Of a stretch of DNA of 64,000 nucleotides, positions 24,346 through 34,477 are shown in pieces. The translations under genes were made by a program, and so were the position numbers. The stretch's first letter is position 1, and every line of letters begins with the position of its first letter. The DNA comes from an uncultured Bacteroides sp. (lineage in GTDB: Bacteria > Bacteroidota > Bacteroidia > Bacteroidales > UBA932): the NCBI GenBank assembly GCA_900546925.1, contig UREV01000001.1:1-64000 (forward strand), given 5' to 3'. The notes beneath the pieces are model-generated. The model was not told the DNA's origin. It made no database searches and saw only the letters and a list, made by a program, of their open reading frames with translations.

Positions 24346-24750
24346 CACGGCCCGTCGTGGACCAGCACGAACCCGACCAGTTCGATGTTCAGCCTATACA
24401 GCACCTCGCCTGTAGGAGTGTTCGGGTCAATGATTAAGAAAACGGATGTTGAAGGTATTTTGCGACTCGACTGCAACGTGACGGACTTCTATTCGGAGCG
24501 TCCTTATTCGGTATACCTATATTATAATCCGTATGATGTGGAAAAAACTGTAACTTACCAAACTTCTGAAAAGGCGGATATTTTCGATATTATATCCAAA
24601 ACTTTCCTTTCGAAAGGAGTGGCTGGCGAAGGACAGATTCCTATACCTCCGAAGGGGGCGGTAGTGGTGTATGAACTCCCTTCCGGGACTATTTTGAAGT
24701 ACGATGGAGGAAAAATAATTGCAGACGGAAGGTATACTATACTAAATTAA
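24346..24750 (+). pseudogene. C-terminal fragment of a secreted glycosidase-like protein
   Basis: From about 24346 the frame encodes ~134 residues with a beta-sandwich character: NPTSSMFSLYSTSPVGVFGS, IIKKTDVEGILRLDCNVTD-like sequence, YSVYLYYNPYDVEKTVTYQT, IPPKGAVVVYELPSG. This looks like the C-terminal domain of a large carbohydrate-active or related secreted protein. There is no signal peptide and no catalytic part. The frame runs back to ATG 24193, but that section overlaps the repeat zone and is not protein-like. It is probably the tail of a gene cut off by the repeat-rich rearrangement upstream. Confidence 0.6.
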
Positions 24751-24779
24751 TAATTAGATTGTTAGGTTTATATTGTCGG

Positions 24780-24822
24780 CATCTCGCCCGTGATTTGTTC
24801 ATGGGCGGGATGTTAATTTTTT
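24780..24822 (+). terminator. Rho-independent terminator
   Basis: CATCTCGCCCGTG and CATGGGCGGGATG form a strong stem, followed by TTAATTTTTT. It separates the fragment upstream from hppA. Confidence 0.85.
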
Positions 24823-24855
24823 GCTTAGAAGAGTATCACTAAAGCGAAAAATATA

Positions 24856-24863
24856 TATATTTG
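24856..24863 (+). promoter_or_regulatory. -7 box of hppA
   Basis: TATATTTG matches TAnnTTTG and lies 55 nt before the hppA ATG. The -33 region is not convincing. Confidence 0.5.
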
Positions 24864-24918
24864 CAAACGAAAGTAGTATCTTTCGATTTGAAACTTACAA
24901 TATAATACCGACAGTTTT

Positions 24919-27108
24919 ATGGATTCACTATTCTACATTGTGCCGGCAGCAGCTGCGATAGCGCTGTTTTTCGCCTGGTTCTTTTTCCGTCAAATGATGA
25001 AAGAGAGTGAAGGTACAATTACGATGAAAGAAATCGCCAAGTACGTGAGGGATGGAGCGATGGCTTATCTCAAGCAGCAGTACAAAGTGGTAACAATCGT
25101 GTTTGTCGTTCTGGCTATTTTCTTCGCTATATTGGCTTACGGCTTCCATATCCAGAACACTTGGGTTCCGTTCGCTTTTCTGACCGGAGGATTTTTCTCG
25201 GGACTTGCCGGATTTATCGGAATGAAAACTGCAACTTACGCTTCGGCACGTACTGCCAATGCAGTTTCACGTTCACTTAATTCGGGTCTTAAACTTGCAT
25301 TCAGATCAGGTGCGGTCATGGGACTTACAGTCGTAGGCCTCGGACTCCTCGATATCTCCATATGGTATTTCGTGTTGAAGGCATTTGTGCATAATCCTAA
25401 TGAATCTCAGACACTTGTGACTATCACCACGACCATGCTTACATTCGGAATGGGTGCTTCTACCCAGGCATTGTTCGCACGTGTCGGTGGAGGTATCTAT
25501 ACTAAAGCAGCTGACGTAGGTGCTGATATCGTAGGTAAAGTCGAGGCTGATATTCCTGAAGATGACCCTAGAAACCCTGCAACTATCGCCGACAACGTAG
25601 GTGACAATGTGGGCGATGTGGCCGGAATGGGCGCTGACTTGTATGAGTCATATTGCGGTGCCATCCTCGCTACCATGGCTCTCGGTGCCTCAGCATTCTT
25701 CGGAGATACCACTGCACAGACCAGAGCAATCCTCGCCCCGATGTGTATCGCAGCCGTAGGTGTAGTGCTTTCCATTATGGGAATCTTTGCTGTGCGCACT
25801 AAGGAAGGAGCTGACCTTCAGTCACTTCTCGGTTCACTCAGCCGCGGTACTAACCTAAGTGCCGGACTTATCGCCGTAGTTTCCTTCGGTATATTCTATA
25901 TGCTCGGATTCGAAAACTGGTGGCAGCTTTCGCTTTCCGTAATCTTCGGACTTCTCTCCGGTGTGATTATCGGAAAAGCTACAGAGTATTATACATCACA
26001 TTCATATAAGCCGACACAGAAACTCGCAGAAAGTGCGAAAACAGGTTCTGCGACTGTGATTATCAGTGGAGTAGGTCTCGGAATGATTTCTACTGCAATC
26101 CCTGTAATCACCATCGCCATCGCGATTCTGCTTTCTTATCTCTGTGCTACAGGATTCTCATTCGATCCGTCACTTATCAGTAATGGTCTTTATGGAATCA
26201 GTATCGCCGCTGTAGGTATGCTTTCTACGCTCGGAATCACCCTCGCCACAGACGCTTACGGCCCTATCGCTGACAATGCCGGCGGTAACGCGCAGATGAG
26301 CGGACTCGACCCTGAGGTCCGTGAAAAGACAGACATCCTCGATGCTCTCGGAAACACGACAGCCGCTACAGGAAAAGGCTTTGCAATAGGCTCGGCAGCA
26401 TTGACAGCACTCGCGCTCTTGGCCTCATACATTGAAGAAATTAAAATTGCGCTGGTTCACGTGGGCAGAACGACCCTCGAAATCGGCGACAAGATCGTGG
26501 ATGTGACATCGGCGACCATTCTGGATATAGTTGCATACTACGATGTTAACATCATGAACCCTCGCGTGCTTGTGGGCGTGTTTATCGGAGCTATGATGGC
26601 GTTCCTTTTCTGTGGTCTTACCATGAATGCAGTGGGTCGCGCAGCTCAGAAGATGGTTACTGAGGTCCGCAGACAGTTCAGAGAAATAAAGGGTATCCTC
26701 TCCGGAGAGCAGCGCCCTGATTATGCGAGATGTGTGGAAATTTCGACCCTCGCCGCTCAGCACGAGATGGTTCTCCCGTCAGTAATCGCCATAATCGTCC
26801 CTATTATCACCGGTATCTGTCTGGGTGCCGCCGGAGTGATGGGTCTCCTCGTGGGAGGTCTCGGCGCCGGTTTCATCCTCGCGATTTTCCTCGCGAATTC
26901 AGGAGGGGCTTGGGACAATGCCAAAAAGTACGTGGAGGAAGGCAATTTCGGAGGCAAGAATTCCGATTGTCATAAGGCCACAATCGTGGGTGACACTGTA
27001 GGTGATCCGTTCAAGGATACGTCAGGTCCGTCATTGAACATCCTCATTAAACTTATGAGCATGGTTTCCATCGTGATGGCCGGACTAACAGTCATGATCG
27101 GAGGATAA
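24919..27108 (+). CDS. hppA: Membrane-bound ion-pumping pyrophosphatase, K+-dependent type
   Basis: A 729-residue integral membrane pyrophosphatase with about 16 helices. The substrate-binding motif is DVGADIVGKVEADIPEDDPR with DNVGDNVGDVAGMGADLYES. The second acidic motif is DAYGPIADNAGG, and the third is GAWDNAKKYVEEG with HKATIVGDTVGDPFKDT. The sequence GNTTAATGKGFAIGS has Ala and Gly where K+-independent enzymes have Lys and Thr, so it belongs to the K+-dependent class, which includes Na+ pumps and Na+/H+ pumps. It hydrolyses PPi at the cytoplasmic side and exports ions. It is a single gene, bounded by terminators on both sides. Codon use is typical of a well-expressed housekeeping gene. 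Confidence 0.97.
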   Translation: MDSLFYIVPAAAAIALFFAWFFFRQMMKESEGTITMKEIAKYVRDGAMAYLKQQYKVVTIVFVVLAIFFAILAYGFHIQNTWVPFAFLTGGFFSGLAGFIGMKTATYASARTANAVSRSLNSGLKLAFRSGAVMGLTVVGLGLLDISIWYFVLKAFVHNPNESQTLVTITTTMLTFGMGASTQALFARVGGGIYTKAADVGADIVGKVEADIPEDDPRNPATIADNVGDNVGDVAGMGADLYESYCGAILATMALGASAFFGDTTAQTRAILAPMCIAAVGVVLSIMGIFAVRTKEGADLQSLLGSLSRGTNLSAGLIAVVSFGIFYMLGFENWWQLSLSVIFGLLSGVIIGKATEYYTSHSYKPTQKLAESAKTGSATVIISGVGLGMISTAIPVITIAIAILLSYLCATGFSFDPSLISNGLYGISIAAVGMLSTLGITLATDAYGPIADNAGGNAQMSGLDPEVREKTDILDALGNTTAATGKGFAIGSAALTALALLASYIEEIKIALVHVGRTTLEIGDKIVDVTSATILDIVAYYDVNIMNPRVLVGVFIGAMMAFLFCGLTMNAVGRAAQKMVTEVRRQFREIKGILSGEQRPDYARCVEISTLAAQHEMVLPSVIAIIVPIITGICLGAAGVMGLLVGGLGAGFILAIFLANSGGAWDNAKKYVEEGNFGGKNSDCHKATIVGDTVGDPFKDTSGPSLNILIKLMSMVSIVMAGLTVMIGG

Positions 27109-27160
27109 TTTTGGAAGTAATCATAATATTATAGTGTAGTAGTAATAATTGGTTTTCCGT

Positions 27161-27197
27161 GAAGGGCGCACGAAGTGATTCGAGCGCCCTTCGTTTT
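27161..27197 (+). terminator. Terminator after hppA
   Basis: GAAGGGCGC pairs with GCGCCCTTC, followed by GTTTTT. The loop region contains CACGAAGTG, a further small C-GAA-G hairpin. Confidence 0.85.
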
Positions 27198-27219
27198 TGG
27201 TTTAATCTATATGAAATGA

Positions 27220-27984
27220 TTACTCTTCTTTCAACCATTTTGTGAATGCGTCTGTGCGTGAAAGACTCACATAAACATTAAAATCAGGACGTGGCTCTAA
27301 GATAACTGAGTATCTGATTCCATACATCTTATACCAGTCTTTGATGCTATTTCTGGATAGGATGCAACTTCTTGATACTCTGAAAAAGTTTTTTTTGTCT
27401 AGAGAATCATAAATTGCATTCATTGATTTCTCTGTGATATATGATCTCCCGTCTATAGTGACAAGCGTGTTTAATTTATTCTCTGAGTATATATAGGCTA
27501 TATTTGAATACTTGATAGGATATATTTGATTGTTGGAATGTATGATGAAACGCCGCTTGTAGATTTCGTTGTTGTCTTTATTAGTTTGTGCTAATGCTGA
27601 GACAATCGTCTCTATATCGCTGCCGTTATAATTTTTTAGACTTTTACTGATAGCTCTTTTTAGAGCATCCTCTTTTACAGGTTTTAAAAGGTAATCAACG
27701 GAGTTAATTTCGAATGCTTTTATTGCGTACTTATCATATACGGTTGTTATGATAATACTTGCATGTATATCCACTTTGTCCAGAATATCGAAACTGTTTC
27801 CATCAGACAACTCGACATCCATTAATACGATATCCACTTCGTTTTTGGGATTGGAAAACCAATTTACGCATTCACTTACGTACCCGGAAGTCCCGACAAT
27901 TTCCACATTTGGGAAAGTTTTTATCAGAAGACTCTTCAGCTGTTGCACTGCAATAGCTTCATTTTCTATGATGAATACTTTCAT
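27220..27984 (-). CDS. LytTR-family response regulator
   Basis: A 254-residue regulator. The receiver domain (1-~125) has the acidic pocket FIIENEA, the phospho-acceptor Asp in VLMDVELSDGNSF, Thr in IITTVYDKYA and Lys in YLLKPVKED. The C-terminal LytTR DNA-binding domain (~150-250) contains RRFIIHSNNQIYPIKYSNIA and FFRVSRSCILSRNSI. It follows the sensor kinase gene by 13 nt. This LytS/LytTR pair diverges from the susC of the alpha-glucan locus and probably controls it. A candidate pair of LytTR boxes lies at 29417-29444. Confidence 0.92.
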   Translation of the reverse strand: MKVFIIENEAIAVQQLKSLLIKTFPNVEIVGTSGYVSECVNWFSNPKNEVDIVLMDVELSDGNSFDILDKVDIHASIIITTVYDKYAIKAFEINSVDYLLKPVKEDALKRAISKSLKNYNGSDIETIVSALAQTNKDNNEIYKRRFIIHSNNQIYPIKYSNIAYIYSENKLNTLVTIDGRSYITEKSMNAIYDSLDKKNFFRVSRSCILSRNSIKDWYKMYGIRYSVILEPRPDFNVYVSLSRTDAFTKWLKEE

Positions 27985-27997
27985 GAGAATTAGGGGA

Positions 27998-29386
27998 TTA
28001 TAATATCGGGATTTTTACAGTAAATGATTCTTTGGTACTAAGTATTCGGATGTCTCGATCACTATGCATCTTATATTGTTCTTTTATATAATGTAGACCC
28101 AATCCAGTCGATTTTGATTTACTGAAACGCGGTATAAGATTATTAGAAACAGTGATGTCTATAGTGTCAGAATGAATATCAATATGCAGAGGTCGGTTTT
28201 CCATCAGCGCGTTATGCTTCACGGCATTTTCTACGAGCAGTTGGATAGTGCAAGGAACTACAAGCCTTTGCAAATCGGATTTTTTAATATCAGTTTTTAC
28301 TATCAGACTGCTTCCAAATCTAATATTCAATAAATCAATATAATTCGTAACATTTAATATCTCTTTTTCGAGAGTAATAAGAGGAGTGTCCTCCGTCATC
28401 ATGCGATATTGGAGAATATCAGACAACTTATGAAGATATAAATCAGATTCCTCTTTCCTATCTGTCATGATTAGGCCATCTAAGACATTTAAAGAATTAA
28501 TAAGAAAATGAGGATTTAATTGATTTCGTAAACTAATATATTGATATTCAGCCTTTCTGGCTCTTTGCGTAGAATCGATAGAGGAAATGATAAGGTAAAA
28601 CAATATGATGGCAGAATACAGAAGCAATAGTCCGATGGTAAAATACCTTAGGTAGTCCATAAGGTCTGGAAAAGCTGCGTCGTGTTCCATCGAGTAGGAA
28701 AACTGGCATGCCAGTGCTGATAATGCGGCCAACGCTGTCACTGCGATACCCGTGATTAGTATCATTGTGATTCTATTTTGATAATTCTTGTGACAAATAA
28801 ACCTTACCAGACTTATGGAAGCGATTAGCATAATTGCTGCGAGTAGGCTATTATCGAAATAACGCTTTATATAACCATAGGCAATATGATTACGAAAAAG
28901 ATCGTGGTTAGACAATAAGTTAAATGATAACCTTATAATGTATATGAACAACATGACAAAGATAAGTGATAAAAAGTACCTCCCTGCTCTTTGATCATTA
29001 GTTGTCCTGCGAAAATGAGAGTGTGTGATATTTAGGAATATAACAATACTCCAACCTATGATTTCAGTAGTTAAACCGCTTGATATCATTTGGGTAGCTA
29101 CAGGATTAAGGTGGAATAGATGTGCGACATCCCTCATCATAGACATTCCGATAAAATATCCTATGAGGTTGGAAACTATCATAAGGATTGTGGAAATGCT
29201 GAACCGGATATTGTCGGCCATGCAAATCAATGTTACCATAAGTAGCGTCAGCGGAGTCAGCAGACGACTATCAATAATTCCTGAGCGCAGGCTCATATAT
29301 GTCATGACAATATGAAGTGCTGCGAAAGCGTGGATGATGATAGAATGTTTTAACTGTTTAATAATCATGAGGGCAAAACTAAACAA
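27998..29386 (-). CDS. LytS-like membrane sensor histidine kinase
   Basis: A 462-residue kinase with about eight hydrophobic helices in the first ~270 residues and no large periplasmic domain. It continues with the His_kinase domain: phospho-acceptor His in RNQLNPHFLINSLNVL, N box in LLVENAVKHNAL and a G box STGLGLHYIKEQY. This is the standard partner of LytTR regulators. The first Met (29386) is used here; MIIKQLKHS at 29368 is an alternative. The ligand is unknown. The multi-helix sensor with no sensory loop suggests detection within or near the membrane. Confidence 0.9.
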   Translation of the reverse strand: MFSFALMIIKQLKHSIIIHAFAALHIVMTYMSLRSGIIDSRLLTPLTLLMVTLICMADNIRFSISTILMIVSNLIGYFIGMSMMRDVAHLFHLNPVATQMISSGLTTEIIGWSIVIFLNITHSHFRRTTNDQRAGRYFLSLIFVMLFIYIIRLSFNLLSNHDLFRNHIAYGYIKRYFDNSLLAAIMLIASISLVRFICHKNYQNRITMILITGIAVTALAALSALACQFSYSMEHDAAFPDLMDYLRYFTIGLLLLYSAIILFYLIISSIDSTQRARKAEYQYISLRNQLNPHFLINSLNVLDGLIMTDRKEESDLYLHKLSDILQYRMMTEDTPLITLEKEILNVTNYIDLLNIRFGSSLIVKTDIKKSDLQRLVVPCTIQLLVENAVKHNALMENRPLHIDIHSDTIDITVSNNLIPRFSKSKSTGLGLHYIKEQYKMHSDRDIRILSTKESFTVKIPIL

Positions 29387-29416
29387 ATTCTGCTGAAACG
29401 CAAAGTCCTAAATTCA

Positions 29417-29444
29417 TTCATCCTTAGAAATCTCCCGTTCATCC
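29417..29444 (+). promoter_or_regulatory. Candidate LytTR operator upstream of susC
   Basis: The direct repeat TTCATCC (29417-29423 and 29438-29444) has a 21-bp period, two helical turns, as usual for LytTR binding sites. The second unit, CCCGTTCAT, fits the LytTR box in eight of nine positions. The repeats lie about 45-70 bp upstream of the -7 box, where an activator would bind. Confidence 0.4.
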
Positions 29445-29487
29445 GTGTAAAAATATTATCAAGTGTTATTTTGACGGAGGACTGCCT

Positions 29488-29495
29488 TAAATTTG
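29488..29495 (+). promoter_or_regulatory. -7 box of the alpha-glucan susC
   Basis: TAAATTTG matches TAnnTTTG, 39 nt upstream of the susC ATG. There is no -33 at the proper distance, which fits a promoter that needs an activator. Confidence 0.55.
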
Positions 29496-29533
29496 CCGCA
29501 CAACTAATAACTAAATAACTAAAAAGTTATTCT

Positions 29534-32497
29534 ATGCATAAAATTACAGCTATTCTTATTGGCATTGCTCTTAATTTGGTAATGTCATTCTTATCATCTG
29601 CACAAGGGGTCTACGAGATTAAAGGCCTTGTGTTCGATGAAACCGGACCAATGGTCGGTGCTACCGTAATGGAACATGGGACAACAAATGGAACATCTAC
29701 AGGTGGCGATGGTGATTATGTGTTAAAAGTCAGCAGCGCGGATGCGGTAGTGGAAATCAGTGCGATAGGTTATCGGACGATGTCTTATAAAGCATCTCAA
29801 ATACCTCCTACCGTTACTTTGCAAATTAATACTGAAATGCTGGCTGAAACGGTTGTTGTGGGCTATGGCTCGCTAAGCAAAAAGGAAATATCTTCCTCTG
29901 TTGTCAGTGTCAATGCTGATAATTTCAATAAAGCCGCAGCTGGAGATCCTATGCAACTTCTTGTAGGAAAAGTTGCAGGATTGAATATTGATGTGTCTGC
30001 AGATGGCTCGAGTTCTTCTTTTCAGATTCGAGGAGCTACGTCTCTCAATGGTGGAAACACCCCGTTGGTAGTTATCGATGGCGTTGTAGGAGCATCCTTG
30101 AATGATGTGTCGACACAAGATATTGAGTCGATTTCAGTATTGAAAGATGGTGCTTCCGCAGCTATTTATGGAACTCGCGGCGCAAATGGTGTTATTTTGA
30201 TTACCACGAAAAAAGGTGCAGGAGCGTCTGGAAAAGTGAGAGTTACATATGACAGTTATTTCTCTGTTCAGGCGCTTCATAAAATGCCCGAAGTATATGG
30301 CCTGGAAGATTGGCTTGTTATGAATCAGGAAACAGGAAGAAATAAGACTGATTATGGTGCAAGAGAAGATAAAGCTTATTGGAAAGCGCTTAAGAATGGC
30401 AAGCCTGCATATGATTTAAACCAGCATATAACATTTGCCGGATCTACATCTAAAAGCAATTATAGCCTTTCACTTAACTATACTAAGAGAAATAGACTGT
30501 ATAAAAGTAAAGAAACTGAGATATACCGACTCCGCTTTGCTATGAATCAGAAATTTCTTGGTGATATATTGGAATTGAGTACGAATGCTAATGTTCGTGC
30601 AAGACTTAATCATGGAAATGATGCTAATCTGACAGGAGCATGGTTTATGAATCCTACTCGTCCTGTATATGATGAAAATACCCCTACAGGATATTTCTGG
30701 CCAACACATGCTACTGGAGCTACCAACTCTGTGGAGAATAATCAGTTGCCTACCAATAAGGACCATTATGTTGCTCTGAATTTGCAGGAAGACTTAAAAG
30801 CATATATCTTCAAGAATTCGAACCATCTGGTCACCACAAACGCAACAGTATCTGTTGGTTATGATAATAATTACAGTTACAGTTATACGCCTTCCTCAAT
30901 GCAGGTGTGTCAGATGTGGAACGAGTACAAAGGTTCTGCATCCATTTCGGCCGGTCATAGTCTGAATCTTAACTTTGAGTGGATGGCGAACTATAATCTC
31001 AGTATCGGCAAACATAATCTTAAGGCAGTTGCCGGATATTCATATACGCAGTATGATGGTCAGAGTCATAATATGAATAACAAAGATTTTCAGTATGATC
31101 AGTTCTTGTGGTATAATATCGGTTCCGGTACATATTTGAACAAGGGCCTTGCGTCTATGGGTTCAAGTAAGGTGTTCAATAAACTGGCAGGTGTATTCGG
31201 TCGAGTAACGTATTCTTGGAATGATTTGATAACTGCAACAGCATCATTGAGATATGAAGGCAGTTCCAAGTTTGGACAGAATAAGAAGTACGGTTATTTC
31301 CCTGCGGTTTCGGCAGCTTGGAACATCTCCAATATGAGATTTATGAAAAATACACGTACTTGGCTTGATGAGCTTCGTATACGTGCTTCATATGGTGTGA
31401 CAGGAAGAAACGCCGGAGATGATTATGCTTCACTCGCAACATATAGTTCTAAAGGGACAAACTACTTTATGGATGGCGAATGGGTTGGAGGATACGGCAT
31501 TACCAGAAATGCCAATCCTAACCTTGGATGGGAAACAGCTGTTGTATATGACTACGGTGTGGATTTTGAACTTCTTGGAAGAAGGCTTACTGGATCTATT
31601 GAATACTTCGACAGACGTTCTGAAGACCTTCTTTATACTTATGCGGCTCCACAGCCTCCGTATGTATATTCTACTATCCAGCTTAACTTGGGCTCTACAC
31701 AAAACAGAGGCGTTGAGGTCGCATTGAACTGGAGTGACAGCATAAATAAGAACTGGAGTTACTCTGTCGGTGGAACATATTCATATAGTGATGCATTCCT
31801 CAAGAGTATTGGAAATGATGTTTATGCCGCTTCGTATATCGATTTGGGAGGCATAGAAACTCGTGGAAGTAGTGAATATAGATTCCGTTTGGAAGAAGGA
31901 TCTAGAATAGGATCCCTAAGAGGTTATAAATATGCGGGGTACAATGAAGAGGGACAGCTCCTTCATCATAAGGCTGATGGCGGTACAGGATCTAAGACAA
32001 GTTGCGTTGATGATGATAAAGTTATAATAGGAAATACTTTGCCAAAACATAGTTTCTCATTGTATTTTACACTTAAATACAAGCAGTGGAATCTTACAGT
32101 TAACGGAAGAGGTCTTGCAGGAATGGATATCTGGAACTCGCAACTTCAGACATATGGACTTCCTGGATGTACTCAGGATAACTTGCTTAAAACCGCATAT
32201 TCCAAATATCCGCATCTTACGGCAGACAATGATTATTTGAACTCTTTTTACCTTGAAAAAGGAGATTGGTTCAAATTGGAAAAAGTCTCCATAGGTCGTG
32301 ATTTCAAGTTTAAACAAAACAAACTTGGCTTCGATGCTGTGAATATTTATGTGGCTGCTACAAACTTGTTTACATTGACAGGATTTTCAGGAGTGGATCC
32401 GTCTACAGTTTCATCTGTCGGTCTTACTCCAGGTATTGCAAGTTCTTCGAACCTTTATACTTCTACTATTACATTGGGCGTATCAGCCAGATTCTAA
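29534..32497 (+). CDS. SusC/RagA-type TonB-dependent transporter (alpha-glucan locus)
   Basis: A 987-residue outer-membrane transporter. The signal peptide ends near SSAQG. A carboxypeptidase-regulatory-like domain follows (YEIKGLVFDETGPMVGATVM). The SusC signature is ETVVVGYGSLSKKEISSSVV, then a plug domain (GDPMQLLVGKVAGLNIDV, ASAAIYGTRGANGVILITTK) and a 22-strand barrel ending in the aromatic residues ...GVSARF. It would form the pump of a SusCD pair that moves oligosaccharides into the periplasm with TonB energy. SusD starts 2 nt later. The three glycosidases downstream point to maltooligosaccharides or starch. Confidence 0.95.
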   Translation: MHKITAILIGIALNLVMSFLSSAQGVYEIKGLVFDETGPMVGATVMEHGTTNGTSTGGDGDYVLKVSSADAVVEISAIGYRTMSYKASQIPPTVTLQINTEMLAETVVVGYGSLSKKEISSSVVSVNADNFNKAAAGDPMQLLVGKVAGLNIDVSADGSSSSFQIRGATSLNGGNTPLVVIDGVVGASLNDVSTQDIESISVLKDGASAAIYGTRGANGVILITTKKGAGASGKVRVTYDSYFSVQALHKMPEVYGLEDWLVMNQETGRNKTDYGAREDKAYWKALKNGKPAYDLNQHITFAGSTSKSNYSLSLNYTKRNRLYKSKETEIYRLRFAMNQKFLGDILELSTNANVRARLNHGNDANLTGAWFMNPTRPVYDENTPTGYFWPTHATGATNSVENNQLPTNKDHYVALNLQEDLKAYIFKNSNHLVTTNATVSVGYDNNYSYSYTPSSMQVCQMWNEYKGSASISAGHSLNLNFEWMANYNLSIGKHNLKAVAGYSYTQYDGQSHNMNNKDFQYDQFLWYNIGSGTYLNKGLASMGSSKVFNKLAGVFGRVTYSWNDLITATASLRYEGSSKFGQNKKYGYFPAVSAAWNISNMRFMKNTRTWLDELRIRASYGVTGRNAGDDYASLATYSSKGTNYFMDGEWVGGYGITRNANPNLGWETAVVYDYGVDFELLGRRLTGSIEYFDRRSEDLLYTYAAPQPPYVYSTIQLNLGSTQNRGVEVALNWSDSINKNWSYSVGGTYSYSDAFLKSIGNDVYAASYIDLGGIETRGSSEYRFRLEEGSRIGSLRGYKYAGYNEEGQLLHHKADGGTGSKTSCVDDDKVIIGNTLPKHSFSLYFTLKYKQWNLTVNGRGLAGMDIWNSQLQTYGLPGCTQDNLLKTAYSKYPHLTADNDYLNSFYLEKGDWFKLEKVSIGRDFKFKQNKLGFDAVNIYVAATNLFTLTGFSGVDPSTVSSVGLTPGIASSSNLYTSTITLGVSARF

Positions 32498-32499
32498 AT

Positions 32500-34476
32500 A
32501 TGAATACTATGAATAAGAATATACTCGTGAAGGGACTCTCCATGTTGGCGGCAGGTTTGATTCTGTCAGGATGTTTCGATATGGAAGAGCGTCCATATAC
32601 ATTGCTTTCTGCTTCGACATATCTCAAGAATGAGACGGCTGTCAAACAAGTAATGTCTAATATTTATGCCCAGGAACAGGGGGACTTGTCAGAACACTAT
32701 TGGTATGCTCAAGAGTTGTCTGCAGATCAGATTTCATGGCGATCCTGGAATGGCGGAAGCTGGGGATGGGATGGTGCAGATAAGTTCGTTCTCTCTACTC
32801 ATACGTGGACTCCTATGTCCAACTATGTTAATCAGATATGGAATAAAGGCTGGTCTGCAATCGGCTTGTGCAATAACTTTATAGCTGATCTGGAGACTGT
32901 TGGACATACAGGACTTGGAATCACCAAGGAAAAATTTGACCAATACATGGCAGAAGTCAGGACATTCAGGGTTTACTGTTATTATAATGTCTTTGAAGTT
33001 TTTGGCGGGACTATTCCTCTGACGACTAGTACGGACACATCAATATTGCCGGAATCAGCGATGAAAGGCTCTACTTTTGAGGAAGGATGTCGCAAAATCT
33101 GCACATGGATGATAAATGAACTTGATGAGACCTATGCAAGTCTTCCTGTCAATGGTTCTGTGAACCGATGCAATCAAGCCATGAACCGCATGATAAAAAT
33201 GCGTATTCTGTTGAATTCTGAAATTTTCACTGGAGAGAAGCGGTTCGATGAATGTAAACTATTGGCTAAGGACATTCTTGACGGAAAGTTCGGAACTTAC
33301 AGCATAGCTCCTAAATATCAGTCCATTTACTCTGCGGATAATGACACCCAATGTCCTGAAATAATATTTGCGTTTTGTTCAGATAGGGTATATAATACCA
33401 AGTCCACGAATATGCGCAACGGCCCATTTATGAACTACGTGTATGCGAATTATTTCAACACGGAATCAGTTCATTCCGGCTGGAATTGCTGTGCGGTGAC
33501 TCCTTCGTTTGACAATAGTAGCGATTTTTATTCACAGTGTGTGAAGAACGTCGTTGTCGGATATGATACTACATGGCGTGCTGATGGAACTATCAAGAAG
33601 ATAACTGAAAGATATGAATCTACTGTTATCGCGGAAAGATATGACAAGGAAAAAGCCAAATGTTTCTTGGATGCGCCATACGGAGATAAACTCGGAGCTG
33701 TTCGCGAGCGCTTTGATCCTCGAGATATCCGTCTTGTAGCACCATACAACAATTCTGATGTTAGTGGTGATCTTACAGACTGGGGAGGATTGTTCATGGA
33801 TGGCGTTATCAGGGATAACTATGGTAAGGGAGAACCTCAAAAGGGCGATGCGGATCGTGCAGGTATGCTTAATGTCTATGTCGACCAGATAGGCAATTTT
33901 AGGGGTAAAGGAAATCACCCTCTTCAGGTTGTGGAAAATCCTCGTTGGGGTGAAAGCAACAGTGGACTTCGTTCAGTAAAGTACCCGTATTATCCGATAT
34001 CTACAGGAAAGACCATGGCAGATGCAGATGTGGTGGAATTCCGTCTTGCCGAGGTGGTTTACACTTATGCTGAATGTCTTCTCCGGGAGGGTAATTCATC
34101 TGAGGCGAAAGACCTCGTAAATAGTGTGCGTAAACGTTATTTCTCTGCAAATGATTGGGAAAACGGTTCGGTCGTAAATGGAAGGACACTGGTAGGTGCC
34201 AAAGATCAGGCTCCTCGTGGTTTCTCTGATGCTTTCGATATGGATCGTATGTTAAGTGAATGGGGACTTGAGTTTTATGATGAAGGTCATAGGAGACGTA
34301 CGGATTTGCGCCGTTTCGATAAGTTTACTCAGGGCCAATGGTGGTTTTTCGGTCGTACAACGGAGGTTGGATATGACCTTCCTGCAAAGCGAGACAGAAA
34401 GTATGAATGGTACCCTGTACCGGAGAGAGCGCTTACTGCTAATGCCGGACTTGTCCAAAATCCTAATTATCAATAA
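32500..34476 (+). CDS. SusD/RagB-type surface glycan-binding lipoprotein (alpha-glucan locus)
   Basis: A 658-residue lipoprotein (LILSGC). It has SusD-family features: an N-terminal helix pair with NIYAQEQGDL, NQIWNKGWSAIGLCNNFI, the TPR-like segment AEVRTFRVYCYYNVFEVFGG and a C-terminal block RLAEVVYTYAECLLREGN with AFDMDRMLSEWGLEFYDEGH and a final WYPVPERALTAN. It caps the SusC barrel and captures glycan. Trp-rich stretches (SWRSWNGGSWGWDG) could line the sugar-binding face. An in-frame ATG at 32509 is an alternative start. The GH13 gene begins 1 nt after its stop. Confidence 0.93.
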   Translation: MNTMNKNILVKGLSMLAAGLILSGCFDMEERPYTLLSASTYLKNETAVKQVMSNIYAQEQGDLSEHYWYAQELSADQISWRSWNGGSWGWDGADKFVLSTHTWTPMSNYVNQIWNKGWSAIGLCNNFIADLETVGHTGLGITKEKFDQYMAEVRTFRVYCYYNVFEVFGGTIPLTTSTDTSILPESAMKGSTFEEGCRKICTWMINELDETYASLPVNGSVNRCNQAMNRMIKMRILLNSEIFTGEKRFDECKLLAKDILDGKFGTYSIAPKYQSIYSADNDTQCPEIIFAFCSDRVYNTKSTNMRNGPFMNYVYANYFNTESVHSGWNCCAVTPSFDNSSDFYSQCVKNVVVGYDTTWRADGTIKKITERYESTVIAERYDKEKAKCFLDAPYGDKLGAVRERFDPRDIRLVAPYNNSDVSGDLTDWGGLFMDGVIRDNYGKGEPQKGDADRAGMLNVYVDQIGNFRGKGNHPLQVVENPRWGESNSGLRSVKYPYYPISTGKTMADADVVEFRLAEVVYTYAECLLREGNSSEAKDLVNSVRKRYFSANDWENGSVVNGRTLVGAKDQAPRGFSDAFDMDRMLSEWGLEFYDEGHRRRTDLRRFDKFTQGQWWFFGRTTEVGYDLPAKRDRKYEWYPVPERALTANAGLVQNPNYQ

Positions 34477-34477
34477 A

